Source: JAJZQZ01 sp963790415
Lineage (GTDB): Bacteria > Actinomycetota > Thermoleophilia > RBG-16-64-13
Direction of reading: 5' to 3'
DNA: 64,000 bases
Assembly (NCBI GenBank): GCA_963790415.1
Contig: CAWBOK010000009.1
Span: forward strand, 248,001 to 312,000
Shown: one piece after another, positions 32,377-41,537 of the stretch
Layout of the letters: every line of letters begins with the position of its first letter
How positions within the stretch are numbered: position 1 is the first letter of the stretch
Translations under genes and position numbers: made by a program
Notes under the pieces: model-generated
Seen by the model: the letters and a program-made list of their open reading frames with translations, nothing else
Told to the model about the DNA's origin: nothing
The model's database searches: none

Positions 32377-33499
32377 CGGGTCCCCCGGAGAAGACCGCCG
32401 GATAGCCGAGTTCCCCGGCCAGCGAGGCAACCGTGGCAGCCGTCTCCTCCCCGGACACGTAGAGCACCAAGTCGCCGCCGTCGTCCCGGCTGAAGTGGTG
32501 CAGTGTAAGGTCTTCGATGTTGATGTTGGCGCTGCCCAGGGCGGTCATCACCCGCGAGAGTACGCCGGGACGGTCGGGGATTCGCACGGTGACCCGGAAC
32601 AGGGTCTCGGGCGTGATGTCCTCGTAGGCCAGCAGCTCTTGACGGTAGGCGCCCGCCAGGCCGATCGAGCGGAGGACCGCGTCCTCGTCTTTCGACTCCA
32701 GCACCTCGCAGAACGAAACCAGTTCTTCGGCGACGCGCCGCAGTGAATCGACGAGCGCGGGTCTGTTCTCGACGAAGATGTCGCGCCACATGGGCGGGTT
32801 CGTTCCCGCGACGCGGGTGAGGTCCTTGAAGCTCGGCCCGACCGAGTAGAGTGCGCGCCTGCCCGAGGCCTCGAACGCCCCCACTTCGCTCATGAGCACG
32901 TTGGCGATCACGTGAGGCACGTGGCTGACCAGAGCCATGATGCGGTCGTGCGCGCGCATCTCCACCGCCACCGGCTTCGCGCCGATCTGCGTGACGAAGG
33001 CGTGCAGCATCTCGTATGCCTCGGCGGGAACCTCCTCCGTTGGACAGAGGAAGTAGGTCGCGCCGTGGAAGAGGTCCTCCCGGGCGAACCGCACGCCACT
33101 GGTCTCCGCGCCGCAGATAGGGTGACCACCGATGAATCGGCGTCGATCAGCCGGGGACAATCCCGAGACTATGGCCGTCTTGGTGCTGCCGATGTCGGTG
33201 ACCAGACGCGGGGCCGGATCGGCCGACAAGGCTTCGCGCACGAGACCAGGAATGCCGCGCACGGGAGCGCACACCACCACCAGATCCGCGCCGGCCGCGG
33301 CCTCGGCCACGCTGGCGCATGGGCGGGTGATGACGCCGGCGGAGAACGCCTGCTCGAGGGCGTGGGGGTCCTCGTCGTACCCCCGCACGTCCAGAACGCG
33401 CGCCCTTCGGCGCGCGGCCAGAGCCAGACTTCCCCCCATGAGGCCGACCCCGAGCACAGCCATGCGCCGTATCGGCGCCGTGTCGCTCGTAGAGATCAT
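32369..33499 (-). CDS. tyrA: Prephenate dehydrogenase with C-terminal ACT domain
   Basis: 376 residues. Oxidises prephenate for tyrosine synthesis. Rossmann loop VLGVGLMGGSLALAARRR; catalytic region with FIGGHPICGAETSG; HVPHVIANVL further on. The last 75 residues are an ACT domain (VRIPDRPGVLSRVMTALGSA), the likely site of feedback control by tyrosine. Part of an operon aroF/aroG-type DAHP synthase-tyrA-aroA. Confidence 0.94.
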   Translation of the reverse strand: MISTSDTAPIRRMAVLGVGLMGGSLALAARRRARVLDVRGYDEDPHALEQAFSAGVITRPCASVAEAAAGADLVVVCAPVRGIPGLVREALSADPAPRLVTDIGSTKTAIVSGLSPADRRRFIGGHPICGAETSGVRFAREDLFHGATYFLCPTEEVPAEAYEMLHAFVTQIGAKPVAVEMRAHDRIMALVSHVPHVIANVLMSEVGAFEASGRRALYSVGPSFKDLTRVAGTNPPMWRDIFVENRPALVDSLRRVAEELVSFCEVLESKDEDAVLRSIGLAGAYRQELLAYEDITPETLFRVTVRIPDRPGVLSRVMTALGSANINIEDLTLHHFSRDDGGDLVLYVSGEETAATVASLAGELGYPAVFSGGPGA

Positions 33500-33506
33500 A
33501 TTCGCC

Positions 33507-34553
33507 CTACCCGAGGGTCTTGCCCATCCAGGTGACCATCTCCTGGATGCGGGCGGCCGTGCGGGCGAAATCGTGGGGGTTGAGCGACTGGCCACCGTCG
33601 CACAGAGCGGATTCGGGCGTGGGATGGGTTTCGATAAGAAGACCGTCCGCACCCGCAGCTATCGCCGCGAGTGAGAGCGGTTCGATCAGATCGATGCGGC
33701 CGGTGGCATGGCTGGGGTCGACGATGACCGGCAGGTGGCAGCTGCGCTTGATGATGGGTATCGCGCTGATGTCCAGGGTGTTTCGCGTGGCCGTCTCGAA
33801 GGTCCGGATGCCGCGCTCGCACAGGATCACGTTGACGTTGCCCTCTTTCACGATGTACTCAGCCGCCATCAGGAGCTCTTCGATGGTGGCCGCGAGGCCA
33901 CGCTTCAGCAGCACGGGCTTGTCCAGCTCGCCCACCGCCGACAGCAGGTGGAAGTTCTGCATGTTCCGTGCGCCGATCTGGATGACGTCGGCGTAGGCCA
34001 CCACGTCGTCCAGTTGGCGGGGATCCATCAGTTCGGTGACAACGGGAAGACCGGTCTCCGCGCGGGCCTCGGCCAGGATCTCGAGGGCCTCGACGCCCAT
34101 CCCCTGGAACGCGTACGGCGACGTGCGCGGTTTGAAGGCGCCGCCGCGCAACATGGTGGCGCCGCATTCCTTGACGTACCGTGCAGCCGCGAAGAGCTGC
34201 CCGCGGCTCTCCACCGAACACGGGCCGGCGATGAGGCCGAAATGGCCCCCGCCGATCTTGCCCGATCCTATCGAGATGACCGTGTCGGTGTTCCGGAACT
34301 CTCGGCTGACCAACTTGTAGGGGCGGAGGATGGGAAGGACTTTGTCCACTCCCGGGAAGGCCTCCAACGGCAGTCCGGCGATGACCTCGCGGTCTCCCAT
34401 CACGCCGATCACGGTGACTATGTCACCGGTGGAGACGTGTCCCCGGGCCCCGGCTTCATCCAGGCGCAGGAGGACGTGGTCGACGTCGACCTGCGTGGAG
34501 CCTTCCTTCATCACGATCATCATCTCGATACTTCCACCTTGGGGGGCGGTCAT
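33507..34553 (-). CDS. aroF: 3-deoxy-7-phosphoheptulonate synthase with N-terminal ferredoxin-like regulatory domain
   Basis: 348 residues. First step of the shikimate pathway (PEP + erythrose-4-phosphate). The N-terminal domain (MMIVMKEGSTQVDVDHVLL) is the regulatory ferredoxin-like module found in Thermotoga-type enzymes. Catalytic core: AGPCSVES, GATMLRGGAFKPRTSPYAFQ, QIGARNMQNF, LLKRG, PVIVDPSHATG. ATG 34553 follows AAAGGAG and overlaps the hisC-like stop (ATGA). Confidence 0.96.
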   Translation of the reverse strand: MTAPQGGSIEMMIVMKEGSTQVDVDHVLLRLDEAGARGHVSTGDIVTVIGVMGDREVIAGLPLEAFPGVDKVLPILRPYKLVSREFRNTDTVISIGSGKIGGGHFGLIAGPCSVESRGQLFAAARYVKECGATMLRGGAFKPRTSPYAFQGMGVEALEILAEARAETGLPVVTELMDPRQLDDVVAYADVIQIGARNMQNFHLLSAVGELDKPVLLKRGLAATIEELLMAAEYIVKEGNVNVILCERGIRTFETATRNTLDISAIPIIKRSCHLPVIVDPSHATGRIDLIEPLSLAAIAAGADGLLIETHPTPESALCDGGQSLNPHDFARTAARIQEMVTWMGKTLG

Positions 34554-35656
34554 GGTGTCGCTCCTTTCGCCGCGATGGCGGCCAGTTGCTCGAGGAAGAG
34601 GTCGTTCTCTTCCTCCGTGCCGATGGTCACCCGGAGTCTGCCGGGGCATCCCATGGCATAACCAGACCGCGTCATGATCCCCCGTTCGAGCAGGGCCTGC
34701 GGTACCTCCTTCCCGGGCACGGGCAGACCCTCTATGTCGATGAGCAGAAAATTGGCGTGGCTGGGGACGAAACCGATGCCCAGACGATCCAGCGCCGCTC
34801 CCATGCGCTGTCGTTCCACAGCCGTCCCGTCCCTGCGCGCGCGGCGCCGGTCAGGATGCCGGAGGGATTCCGCGGCCGCCACCTGCGCAAGCGTGGTCAC
34901 ATTGAATGGTTGGCGCACTTTGTCCAGGGCCTCGATCAGCCCGCGGTTCGCGATGCCGTATCCCACCCTCAGACCGGCCAGGCCGTATATCTTGGAGAAG
35001 GTGCGCAGGATGATGAGATTCTCGTGTTCCTGCAACCAGGGTATGGGATCCTCGTAGGCGGGGCTGGTGACGAACTCCACGTAGGCCTCGTCGAGCACCA
35101 CGACCGCATCCGGCGGCACGGCACGCAGGAAGGCGCGCAGCGCGTCCGCGGGCACTAGTGTGCCCGTGGGATTGTTCGGGTTGCAGACGATGACCATGCG
35201 GGTGTCCGGACCGACGGCCGCGGCCATGGCGTCGAGATCGTGGGTGTGGTCCCGCAAAGGGACCGCGGAGATGCGCGCCCGGCCGAGCACCCCGATGGTG
35301 TGGTACACGACGAACGAGGGGTCTGCGTAGACCAAGCCCTCGCCGGGCGAAAGCAGGGCCTGCCCCAGGATCATCAGCAACTCGCACGACCCGTTGCCGA
35401 ACACCAGGTGCTCGGGAGGCACGGCCAGACGCTCCGAGAGCTCGGCCCGCAGACGGTCGCAGCCGCCGTCCGGGTAGCGGTTCAGACCTGTGAGTTCGCG
35501 GCTCATGGCGTCGACGACCTCGGGGAAGGGCCCCTCGCCGCACTCGTTGGAGGCCAGTTTCACCAGCCGCTCCAGCCCGTAGTGGGCGGCGATCTCGTCC
35601 AGGGGCGGGCCGGACTTATAGGCCACCAGCCCGTCCAAAGCGCTATTCAGTCTCAT
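34550..35656 (-). CDS. hisC: Class I/II aminotransferase, histidinol-phosphate / aromatic type
   Basis: 368 residues, PLP-dependent. NECGEGPFPEVVDAMSREL, YPDGG, GNGSCELLMIL, NPNNPTGTLVP, DEAYVEF and the PLP lysine in RTFSKIYGLAGLRVGYG are HisC-type. Because it sits between shikimate-pathway genes and away from other his genes, it may serve mainly in aromatic amino acid transamination. ATG 35656 follows GGAGG at seven bases. Confidence 0.9.
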   Translation of the reverse strand: MRLNSALDGLVAYKSGPPLDEIAAHYGLERLVKLASNECGEGPFPEVVDAMSRELTGLNRYPDGGCDRLRAELSERLAVPPEHLVFGNGSCELLMILGQALLSPGEGLVYADPSFVVYHTIGVLGRARISAVPLRDHTHDLDAMAAAVGPDTRMVIVCNPNNPTGTLVPADALRAFLRAVPPDAVVVLDEAYVEFVTSPAYEDPIPWLQEHENLIILRTFSKIYGLAGLRVGYGIANRGLIEALDKVRQPFNVTTLAQVAAAESLRHPDRRRARRDGTAVERQRMGAALDRLGIGFVPSHANFLLIDIEGLPVPGKEVPQALLERGIMTRSGYAMGCPGRLRVTIGTEEENDLFLEQLAAIAAKGATP

Positions 35657-35692
35657 GGCCACGCCTCCATCCCGCCCGGGGGCTTCCGCATC

Positions 35693-36409
35693 TCATTCGA
35701 GCCCCGCCTCGGACCGCAGTCGCGCCACCTCGTCCGCGGTCAGGGCACGAGCCCAACCCAGGCCCAGACCTTCGTCGCTCAGGCCGTCGAAGCGGGTCCG
35801 ATGCAGTCGGAGCACGCTGTGGCCGATCGCCTCGAGCATACGCCGCACCTGCCTGTTCCGTCCCTCGTGAATGAGCATGACCACTTCAGTGGTGCGATCA
35901 TCGCGCGACACCAGCCAGACCGAAGCCGGGGCCGTGGCGCCGTCGTCGAGTTCTATGCCGTCGCGCAGTCGCTGGAGGTCTCGATCATCGATGTGCCCCC
36001 TGACCAGCGCCCTATACTCCTTGCCCACTCCGTACCGAGGATGCAGCAGACGGTTCGCGAGATCGCCGTCGTTGGTGAGCAGCAGGAGTCCCGTGGTGAA
36101 CTGATCCAGGCGGCCGACCGGGTAGACGCGCACGCCGGCCGGTACGCAGTCTACCACTGTTTCCCGGCCTTCAGGGTCCGAGACGGTGCTCACCACGCCG
36201 GCGGCCTTGTTCAGCACCCAGTACTCCTTGTGCTCAGATCTGACGGCTCGGCCATCGACCGCAAGCGCCTGACGGTCCGGGTCGACGCTCATGCCGAGCT
36301 CGGCGACCACACCGTCGACCGTCACCCGACCGGCCCTGATCAGATCTTCACACCCGCGCCTCGAACCCAGACCCGCGGCCGCCAGGGCACGCTGCAATCG
36401 CATGATCAT
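35693..36409 (-). CDS. rluB: rRNA pseudouridine synthase (RluB/RsuA family)
   Basis: 238 residues. An S4 RNA-binding domain (RLQRALAAAGLGSRRGCEDL) precedes the catalytic domain with VGRLDQFTTGLLLLTNDG (catalytic Asp) and EGRNRQVRRMLEAIGHSVLR. The cluster scpA-scpB-rluB is widely conserved in Gram-positives. ATG 36409 overlaps scpB's stop (ATGA). Confidence 0.94.
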   Translation of the reverse strand: MIMRLQRALAAAGLGSRRGCEDLIRAGRVTVDGVVAELGMSVDPDRQALAVDGRAVRSEHKEYWVLNKAAGVVSTVSDPEGRETVVDCVPAGVRVYPVGRLDQFTTGLLLLTNDGDLANRLLHPRYGVGKEYRALVRGHIDDRDLQRLRDGIELDDGATAPASVWLVSRDDRTTEVVMLIHEGRNRQVRRMLEAIGHSVLRLHRTRFDGLSDEGLGLGWARALTADEVARLRSEAGLE

Positions 36410-37002
36410 TCGGGGGATACGAGCAGACCCAAGCGGCGTCTCAGCTCGTCCCTCTCAGACTCTCCCGGCGCAAACCCCTCAAGAGCTGGGAGTCGCTCCA
36501 GCCCGTCGAGGCCGAATGCCACCTGGAAACGACGGGTAGTGCCGAACACGATCGCCCCTCCCGCATCTTCCCGTCTGCCGGTCTCGAGGATCAGCTCCCG
36601 ATCCACCAGGGTCTGCACTGCCGAGTCGGAGTTGACCCCCCGGATCTCCGCGATCTCAGGCCGGGACACCGGCTGAAGATAGGCAATGATCGCCAATGTC
36701 TCGAGCGCGGCCGGGGACAGGCGCAGATCGTCTCCGAAGTCGAATGCCGCACTCAGAGCACCCTCACAGTGACGATTGGTGCGGAACACCCACCCCTCCG
36801 CCAAACGAGCGAGCTCGAACCCATGCGCACCGTCAACGGGGAACACCGCCTCCAAGCGGCCGAGAGCGGCGGTGACCTCCTGTTCACCGGCCGGATGAGC
36901 ATGGGACGCGGCCCGCACCAACGCGGACAGGTCCAGCGGTCGACCGGCCGCGAAGAGCACCGCCTCCAGGTCGCGGACGAGGGGGTCGAGCACCTCCTCC
37001 AC
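36406..37002 (-). CDS. scpB: Segregation and condensation protein B
   Basis: 198 residues, two winged-helix domains; partner of ScpA in the SMC condensin complex. AVLFAAGRPL, LAEGWVFRTN, LSPAALETLAIIAYLQPVSR, PEIAEIRGVNSDSAVQTL and FGTTRRFQVAFGLDGLERLP are family-typical. GTG 37002 starts one base after the scpA stop. Confidence 0.94.
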   Translation of the reverse strand: MEEVLDPLVRDLEAVLFAAGRPLDLSALVRAASHAHPAGEQEVTAALGRLEAVFPVDGAHGFELARLAEGWVFRTNRHCEGALSAAFDFGDDLRLSPAALETLAIIAYLQPVSRPEIAEIRGVNSDSAVQTLVDRELILETGRREDAGGAIVFGTTRRFQVAFGLDGLERLPALEGFAPGESERDELRRRLGLLVSPE

Positions 37003-37003
37003 G

Positions 37004-37747
37004 TCAGGCGATCTTCCGCGCCTGCACCGGCGCCACCTCGATGTCGGCGAACGGTCGCCGCTGCGAGACGCGGATGTCACCGCGCGACAGCAATTCGAGA
37101 AGAGCCAGCAGGGTGACCGCCTGCACCATCGAGTCTTCCCCGCCGAAGACCTCGTCGAACGAGAGGCGCCCGTGCTCGGCGAGCCGGCGCCGGATGGCGG
37201 CTATCTGCCGGGTCATGTCTACTCGGATCAACGCCACATGGCTGGTATCCAACTCTCGGCGGGCGCTGAGTAGCCGGGCGAGAGCGTGGCACAGTTTCGC
37301 GGGGTCGTATGCGGCGACCATCTGGTCTTCAGGCGTGACCAAGCGGCGGGCATCCCGCGACGGAGCGCGCAGGCGGCGCCCTCTCTGGGCGGCCAGCTGC
37401 TCTCCCAGAGCCGCCGCCGCCCCCTTGAACTGTCGATAGCGCAGCAAACGCTCCACGAGCAGGTCCCGAGCAAGCTCCGGCGTCACGTCCTCCTGAACGG
37501 ACGGCCCACCGGGCAGGAGGATCCGAGATTTGAGTTCCAAGAGAGAGCTGATCAGCACGAGGAACTCGGAGAGTCCGTCCCAATCGACCTCGGCACCGCC
37601 GGCGAGTTCCTGCACATAGGCCAGGATCACTTCAGCCAAGGGTATCTCGAAGACGTCGACCTCTTCCTTCAGAATGAGGGTGAAGAGCAGGTCGAACGGT
37701 CCCTGATAGACGTCAAGATCGAGATCGAGCAGACGCAACCACATCAT
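37004..37747 (-). CDS. scpA: Segregation and condensation protein A
   Basis: 247 residues, the kleisin of bacterial condensin. YQGPFDLLFTLILKEEVDVF and EIPLAEVILAYVQE open the protein, SEFLVLISSLLELKSRILLP follows, and the C-terminal winged helix ends the chain (FDEVFGGEDSMVQAVTLLAL). The open frame runs 480 bases further upstream, but that part lies in a repeat-bearing intergenic region. ATG 37747 or 37744 is most likely; ATG 37801 cannot be excluded. Confidence 0.92.
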   Translation of the reverse strand: MMWLRLLDLDLDVYQGPFDLLFTLILKEEVDVFEIPLAEVILAYVQELAGGAEVDWDGLSEFLVLISSLLELKSRILLPGGPSVQEDVTPELARDLLVERLLRYRQFKGAAAALGEQLAAQRGRRLRAPSRDARRLVTPEDQMVAAYDPAKLCHALARLLSARRELDTSHVALIRVDMTRQIAAIRRRLAEHGRLSFDEVFGGEDSMVQAVTLLALLELLSRGDIRVSQRRPFADIEVAPVQARKIA

Positions 37748-37859
37748 CTCCGCGGCGAGACCGACCGCATGCGCGTGTCGGCCGTTGTAGGTGACTCCCA
37801 TATAGTACGCGAGGGGGCGAGATTCCGCGAGCGGCCCGGCGGCCCCCTCCACCCGCGAC

Positions 37860-37915
37860 GCGACTGAGAACGCCGCATCGCGACGCCCGGTGCGTCCCGA
37901 CGGCCGAAGGCTTCG
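37860..37915 (+). repeat. Dispersed intergenic repeat, copy A
   Basis: In the 350-base gap between scpA and the M50 protease gene. Begins GCGACTGAGAACGCCGCATC and includes GTCCCGACGGCCGAAGGCTT. Similar to copy B 170 bases away and to copy C at 25801. Confidence 0.6.
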
Positions 37916-38027
37916 TTTCGGCGGCGGGCTCCCAGAGCCCGATTCAGAGTGATGCTTCGCCGACAGGGCGCGATGGGCACGCGCGAGGCAAGGACGAAAG
38001 AGTAGGTCGTAGCCGGAGGCTACGGGT

Positions 38028-38079
38028 GCGACTGAGGACGACGCATTGTGCCGCTCAGTGCGCCCCGACGGCCGGGGCT
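38028..38079 (+). repeat. Dispersed intergenic repeat, copy B
   Basis: Begins GCGACTGAGGACGACGCATT and includes CAGTGCGCCCCGACGGCC; direct orientation with copy A. ACTGAG and CTCAGT inside the copy form a short inverted repeat. The rest of the 37748-38097 gap shows no gene. Confidence 0.6.
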
Positions 38080-38097
38080 CCGCTCTGGATCGGGCTC

Positions 38098-38727
38098 CTA
38101 GGTGTAGGCCGGTAGAAGCACTCGGGTAACCAGGCTGAACGCTCTCTCGAGCGCGCCAAAAAACGGACCCTGAAAGACGAACAAGATCAGCAGGATGAAG
38201 ACCATCCCATAGCGATCGAGTTCTATCCATCGTGCGTAGGCTTCACGAGGCAGAAAGCCCCCCAGCACGCGCGAGCCATCGAGGGGCGGAATCGGGACGA
38301 GATTGAAGATGCCCAACACCACGTTCACCTGGAACGCCAGAAAGAGCACTGTGAACAGGGTCGAACTCACCGCCGGATGGAGCAGGTTGAGCACCACCGC
38401 CAGCCCGATCGCCATGACAAAGTTGGCGGCCGGGCCCGCAAGCCCCACCAGGAGCATACCGCGCTGACTGTCCTTGAAGTAGTAGGGACTCACCGGGACC
38501 GGCTTCGCCCACCCGAAGAGGAATCCGCCCAGTAGATACGTGAGCACGAACATCCCCGTTCCCAACGGGTCGAGATGCTTGAGCGGGTTGAGCGTGAGCC
38601 GACCGTGGGCCTTCGCGGTCGGATCGCCCAACTGGAAGGCCACGTAGCCGTGTGAGACCTCGTGTGCCATCATCGACACGAGCAGGATCGGAAGCAGGTA
38701 GACGAGATCGAGTATGTCGCGGCTCAT
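38098..38727 (-). CDS. Site-2-protease-like membrane metallopeptidase (M50B, rhomboid-unrelated)
   Basis: 209 residues with about five membrane helices. Zinc motif HEVSH in SMMAHEVSHGYVAFQLGDPT, and the third ligand in NLVPIPPLDGSRVLGG. Substrates are unknown; this short form lacks a PDZ domain. ATG 38727 matches the family start (SRDILDLVYLLPILLVSMM). It lies between the tRNA nucleotidyltransferase and scpA genes. Confidence 0.9.
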   Translation of the reverse strand: MSRDILDLVYLLPILLVSMMAHEVSHGYVAFQLGDPTAKAHGRLTLNPLKHLDPLGTGMFVLTYLLGGFLFGWAKPVPVSPYYFKDSQRGMLLVGLAGPAANFVMAIGLAVVLNLLHPAVSSTLFTVLFLAFQVNVVLGIFNLVPIPPLDGSRVLGGFLPREAYARWIELDRYGMVFILLILFVFQGPFFGALERAFSLVTRVLLPAYT

Positions 38728-38761
38728 GAGCCACCGATCCGTTCCGTGCTTGGGCGTTGCG

Positions 38762-41500
38762 TCACCTTTTCTCCTCCACTTTCTCTGCGCTATCGACCTG
38801 GAGGCAGACCCGGGCCGCAGCCAACTCCGCCTGCCTGCCCGGGCCGATCCGATCTTCGACGCGCCCACGGCGCACCGCTTCCAATACCGTCCCCACCCCC
38901 GGACCCTGCCGCGCGCCGAGCGCGATAACGTCGTTCCCGGTGATCTGCAACCGCCTGCCGCGCAGCACGCCCAGATAACGTCGGAACCGCTCCGCGGCCA
39001 TGACCGACTCCGACTGACCGAGCGCGAACACCACCGATTCTACAGGAGCCGCATCCAAGAGACGGTAGAGATCCCAATCGCCCAGATCGGCGGCAGCGAG
39101 TTGCTCGTCCATCCGTGGCCCGAGCACGACACTCCTTCGCACCACGTGGGCGTCGGCGTGGCGGAGTCGCAATCGTTCCAGCCACATGAAGAGCTCGTCG
39201 TGCGTCATGTTGCGGGTGACCGCCGCCAGGCGCAACCGCCAGCGCACCACGTCGCCCTCGAGGCCGAACTCGCGCACCAAGCCGTCGAGCCGCTTGGTTA
39301 GATCGACGGTGCGCTCGCCCGTGGCCAGTTTGGGATGCACCTGCCGGGCGACCCCAAGCTCGAACAGGCGCTGAAGGGTCCACGCTACGTCCGCCTCATC
39401 GAGCAGCGCCACGAGCTCATCCCGCAGACGGGCGCTGGAGAGATCGCCGACGAGGCGCATCTCGACACATGCCTTCGCCAGAGCGCGCGTCTGCTCGTCC
39501 ATGCGGAACGCATAGCGGTTCTCGTAGCGGACGGCCCGGAAGATGCGGGTGGGATCCTCGATGAAACTCAGATTGTGCAATACCCGGATGACCCCGTTAT
39601 GTAGGTCGCGGAAGCCGCCGAAGAAATCAAGCACCTCGCCAAGGTCCTCGCCCTTCAACGAGATCGCCATGGCGTTGATCGTGAAATCGCGTCGGAACAG
39701 ATCCTGTCGGGCCGACGCGTGCTCGACGCTGGGCAGAGCCGCCGGATAGTCGTAGAACTCCGTGCGCGTCGTAGCCACGTCGATGTGGAACGGGTCCTGC
39801 CCGGTCGGCAGCCAGGCGGGCTGCTCGCCCAGCGCCTTGGGCGGGAGCAGCACGACCGCGGTCTGGAACTTCTGGTGCGGGCGGACACGCCCACCGAGTC
39901 GCTGCGCCAGCCGCCGGGCGAACTGGATGCCGTCACCCTCGACGGCGATGTCGACGTCGTAGTTCGGACGCCCGAGCAAGAGGTCTCGGACAAAGCCGCC
40001 AACTAGATACACGCCTGCAAAATCGTCAGAGAGGGCTGAGGCCGCGCGGAAGAGTCGACCAAAGTAGGGAAGGTCGAGCAGCGCCTCCACTTTCGTGACC
40101 GCGGGCTCCAGAGACTCCGCCTCGTCCACCCAACCGCCCTGGTATGCGGCCAACACGTCTGTTCGGGTGGCGATGCCAAGCACGTCGTCGACCGACACGC
40201 TGCCGTCTCGCTCGGCCCGGCCATATCCCTCGTCGGAAACGATCGGGAGACGCCCCACGTTGGTATCCACCATGAGATGGCGCAGTTCTTCCACGGTTGC
40301 CGACTGCCGCGCAAAGACGACATTGCGACTCATCACGCCTTTCACCGGGGCGTGACCGAGCCCGTGTCGCACTGCCTTGTCGAGGTCGCGCCGAGCCGCC
40401 ATGCCCACGACACGATCCCCCTCTTTGACCGTGATGCCCGAGTGACCGTAGCGCTGAGCGACTATGATCGCATCGTCGACGGCCGTGTCGGCCTCGATGA
40501 AACGTACCGGTCGGCTCATGATGTCGGCGGCGGTGGGCAACGCGGTCACCGTATCCGGCAACGCCGCCAGCAGTCGCCGCACGACCTCGTCCGGGTCGCC
40601 CTCCTTCAAGACCGCCGACGCGGCTTGAGCGTGCCCGCCGCCACCCACCATCCGCAAGAGTGCAGCCACATCGAACGAACCCGCGCGCGAGCGCGCGGTG
40701 ACGAAGATGCGTTGTTCCATGGCGACCACCTGAAGAAGGATCTCGCAGTTCAACAGGTCCATCACCTTGTGAGCGATGACGCTAAGACCGTCGACATAGC
40801 CGTCCACCCGGAGGGCGACCACGTGCACGTCCTGACCCTGGATCCTCTCCACCCGCACCTCATCGATCACCTGAAGCAGCACCTGACGCTGCTCCACGGT
40901 AAGAGGATTGTGAAGGTAACGCTCGATCAGAGCCTGAGATGCACCCAGCCGCATGCACGCGGCGAGCATCTCCGCGTCTCGCGCGGTGGTGCGCGGATAG
41001 GTGAGCGAACCCGTATCCTCGTGGATACCGAGCGCGAAGATGGTGGCCTCCAGGGGCGATACGGGCAGATCCCGCTCCAACAGGATGTGCACCATCGACG
41101 TCGACTGGGCACCGTCGGCACTGACCACCCAGTTCTCACCTCGCACGAACGGCGGCTTGACCGGGGACTCGCTCGTGTGGTGATCGAAGACGAGCACCTC
41201 GACGTCCTCTCTCCCGCAGAGATCCCCCAACTCCCCCAACCGCCCGCACTCAGCGGTGTCCACCACGATCATGCGCCGGACAGCGTCCAGGTCGAGGGCT
41301 CGATAGGCGATGATGGGCAGTTGCTCGCCGTGAAGCGACGCGAACTCCCGCACGTTGCGATTGAGGGATCCGGAGAACACGATACGCGCATCCGGATAGA
41401 GCCGCGACGCCCCCACGGTCGCCGCGAACGCGTCGAAATCCACGTTCTGGTGGGTCGTGATAATCGAAGAGATCTTGATGTCGGCCGAAGGAAGGGTCAT
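38762..41500 (-). CDS. tRNA nucleotidyltransferase/poly(A) polymerase with N-terminal DHH and CBS domains
   Basis: 912 residues. N-terminal DHH phosphoesterase (THQNVDFDAFAATVGASRLY, VFDHHT, GIHEDTGSLTYPRTT), DHHA1 (GGGGHAQAASAVLK), a pair of CBS domains (about 325-455), then the class II nucleotidyltransferase head (VYLVGGFVRDLLLGRPNYDV, DVDIAVEGDG) with RRDFTINAMAIS and EDPTRIFRAVRYENRY. This four-part layout is known for A-adding or CCA-adding enzymes in Aquifex and Geobacter-type bacteria. Adds the 3' end of tRNA; the encoded tRNA-Pro lacks CCA. Confidence 0.93.
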   Translation of the reverse strand: MTLPSADIKISSIITTHQNVDFDAFAATVGASRLYPDARIVFSGSLNRNVREFASLHGEQLPIIAYRALDLDAVRRMIVVDTAECGRLGELGDLCGREDVEVLVFDHHTSESPVKPPFVRGENWVVSADGAQSTSMVHILLERDLPVSPLEATIFALGIHEDTGSLTYPRTTARDAEMLAACMRLGASQALIERYLHNPLTVEQRQVLLQVIDEVRVERIQGQDVHVVALRVDGYVDGLSVIAHKVMDLLNCEILLQVVAMEQRIFVTARSRAGSFDVAALLRMVGGGGHAQAASAVLKEGDPDEVVRRLLAALPDTVTALPTAADIMSRPVRFIEADTAVDDAIIVAQRYGHSGITVKEGDRVVGMAARRDLDKAVRHGLGHAPVKGVMSRNVVFARQSATVEELRHLMVDTNVGRLPIVSDEGYGRAERDGSVSVDDVLGIATRTDVLAAYQGGWVDEAESLEPAVTKVEALLDLPYFGRLFRAASALSDDFAGVYLVGGFVRDLLLGRPNYDVDIAVEGDGIQFARRLAQRLGGRVRPHQKFQTAVVLLPPKALGEQPAWLPTGQDPFHIDVATTRTEFYDYPAALPSVEHASARQDLFRRDFTINAMAISLKGEDLGEVLDFFGGFRDLHNGVIRVLHNLSFIEDPTRIFRAVRYENRYAFRMDEQTRALAKACVEMRLVGDLSSARLRDELVALLDEADVAWTLQRLFELGVARQVHPKLATGERTVDLTKRLDGLVREFGLEGDVVRWRLRLAAVTRNMTHDELFMWLERLRLRHADAHVVRRSVVLGPRMDEQLAAADLGDWDLYRLLDAAPVESVVFALGQSESVMAAERFRRYLGVLRGRRLQITGNDVIALGARQGPGVGTVLEAVRRGRVEDRIGPGRQAELAAARVCLQVDSAEKVEEKR

Positions 41501-41509
41501 CGCGAGGCA

Positions 41510-41537
41510 AGTATACCCCGACCCTCTATACCCCCAA
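41510..41537 (-). promoter_or_regulatory. Predicted promoter of the DHH-CBS-nucleotidyltransferase gene
   Basis: Minus strand: TTGGGG (41537-41532), 16-base spacer, TATACT (41515-41510), nine bases before the ATG. The transcript would have almost no leader. The -35 box overlaps the end of the SLH gene. Confidence 0.5.

Noticed and set aside
37748..38230. N-terminal extension of scpA of about 160 residues
   Set aside because: It has no homology to ScpA, runs through the two intergenic repeats and into the M50 gene; the family start is near 37747.
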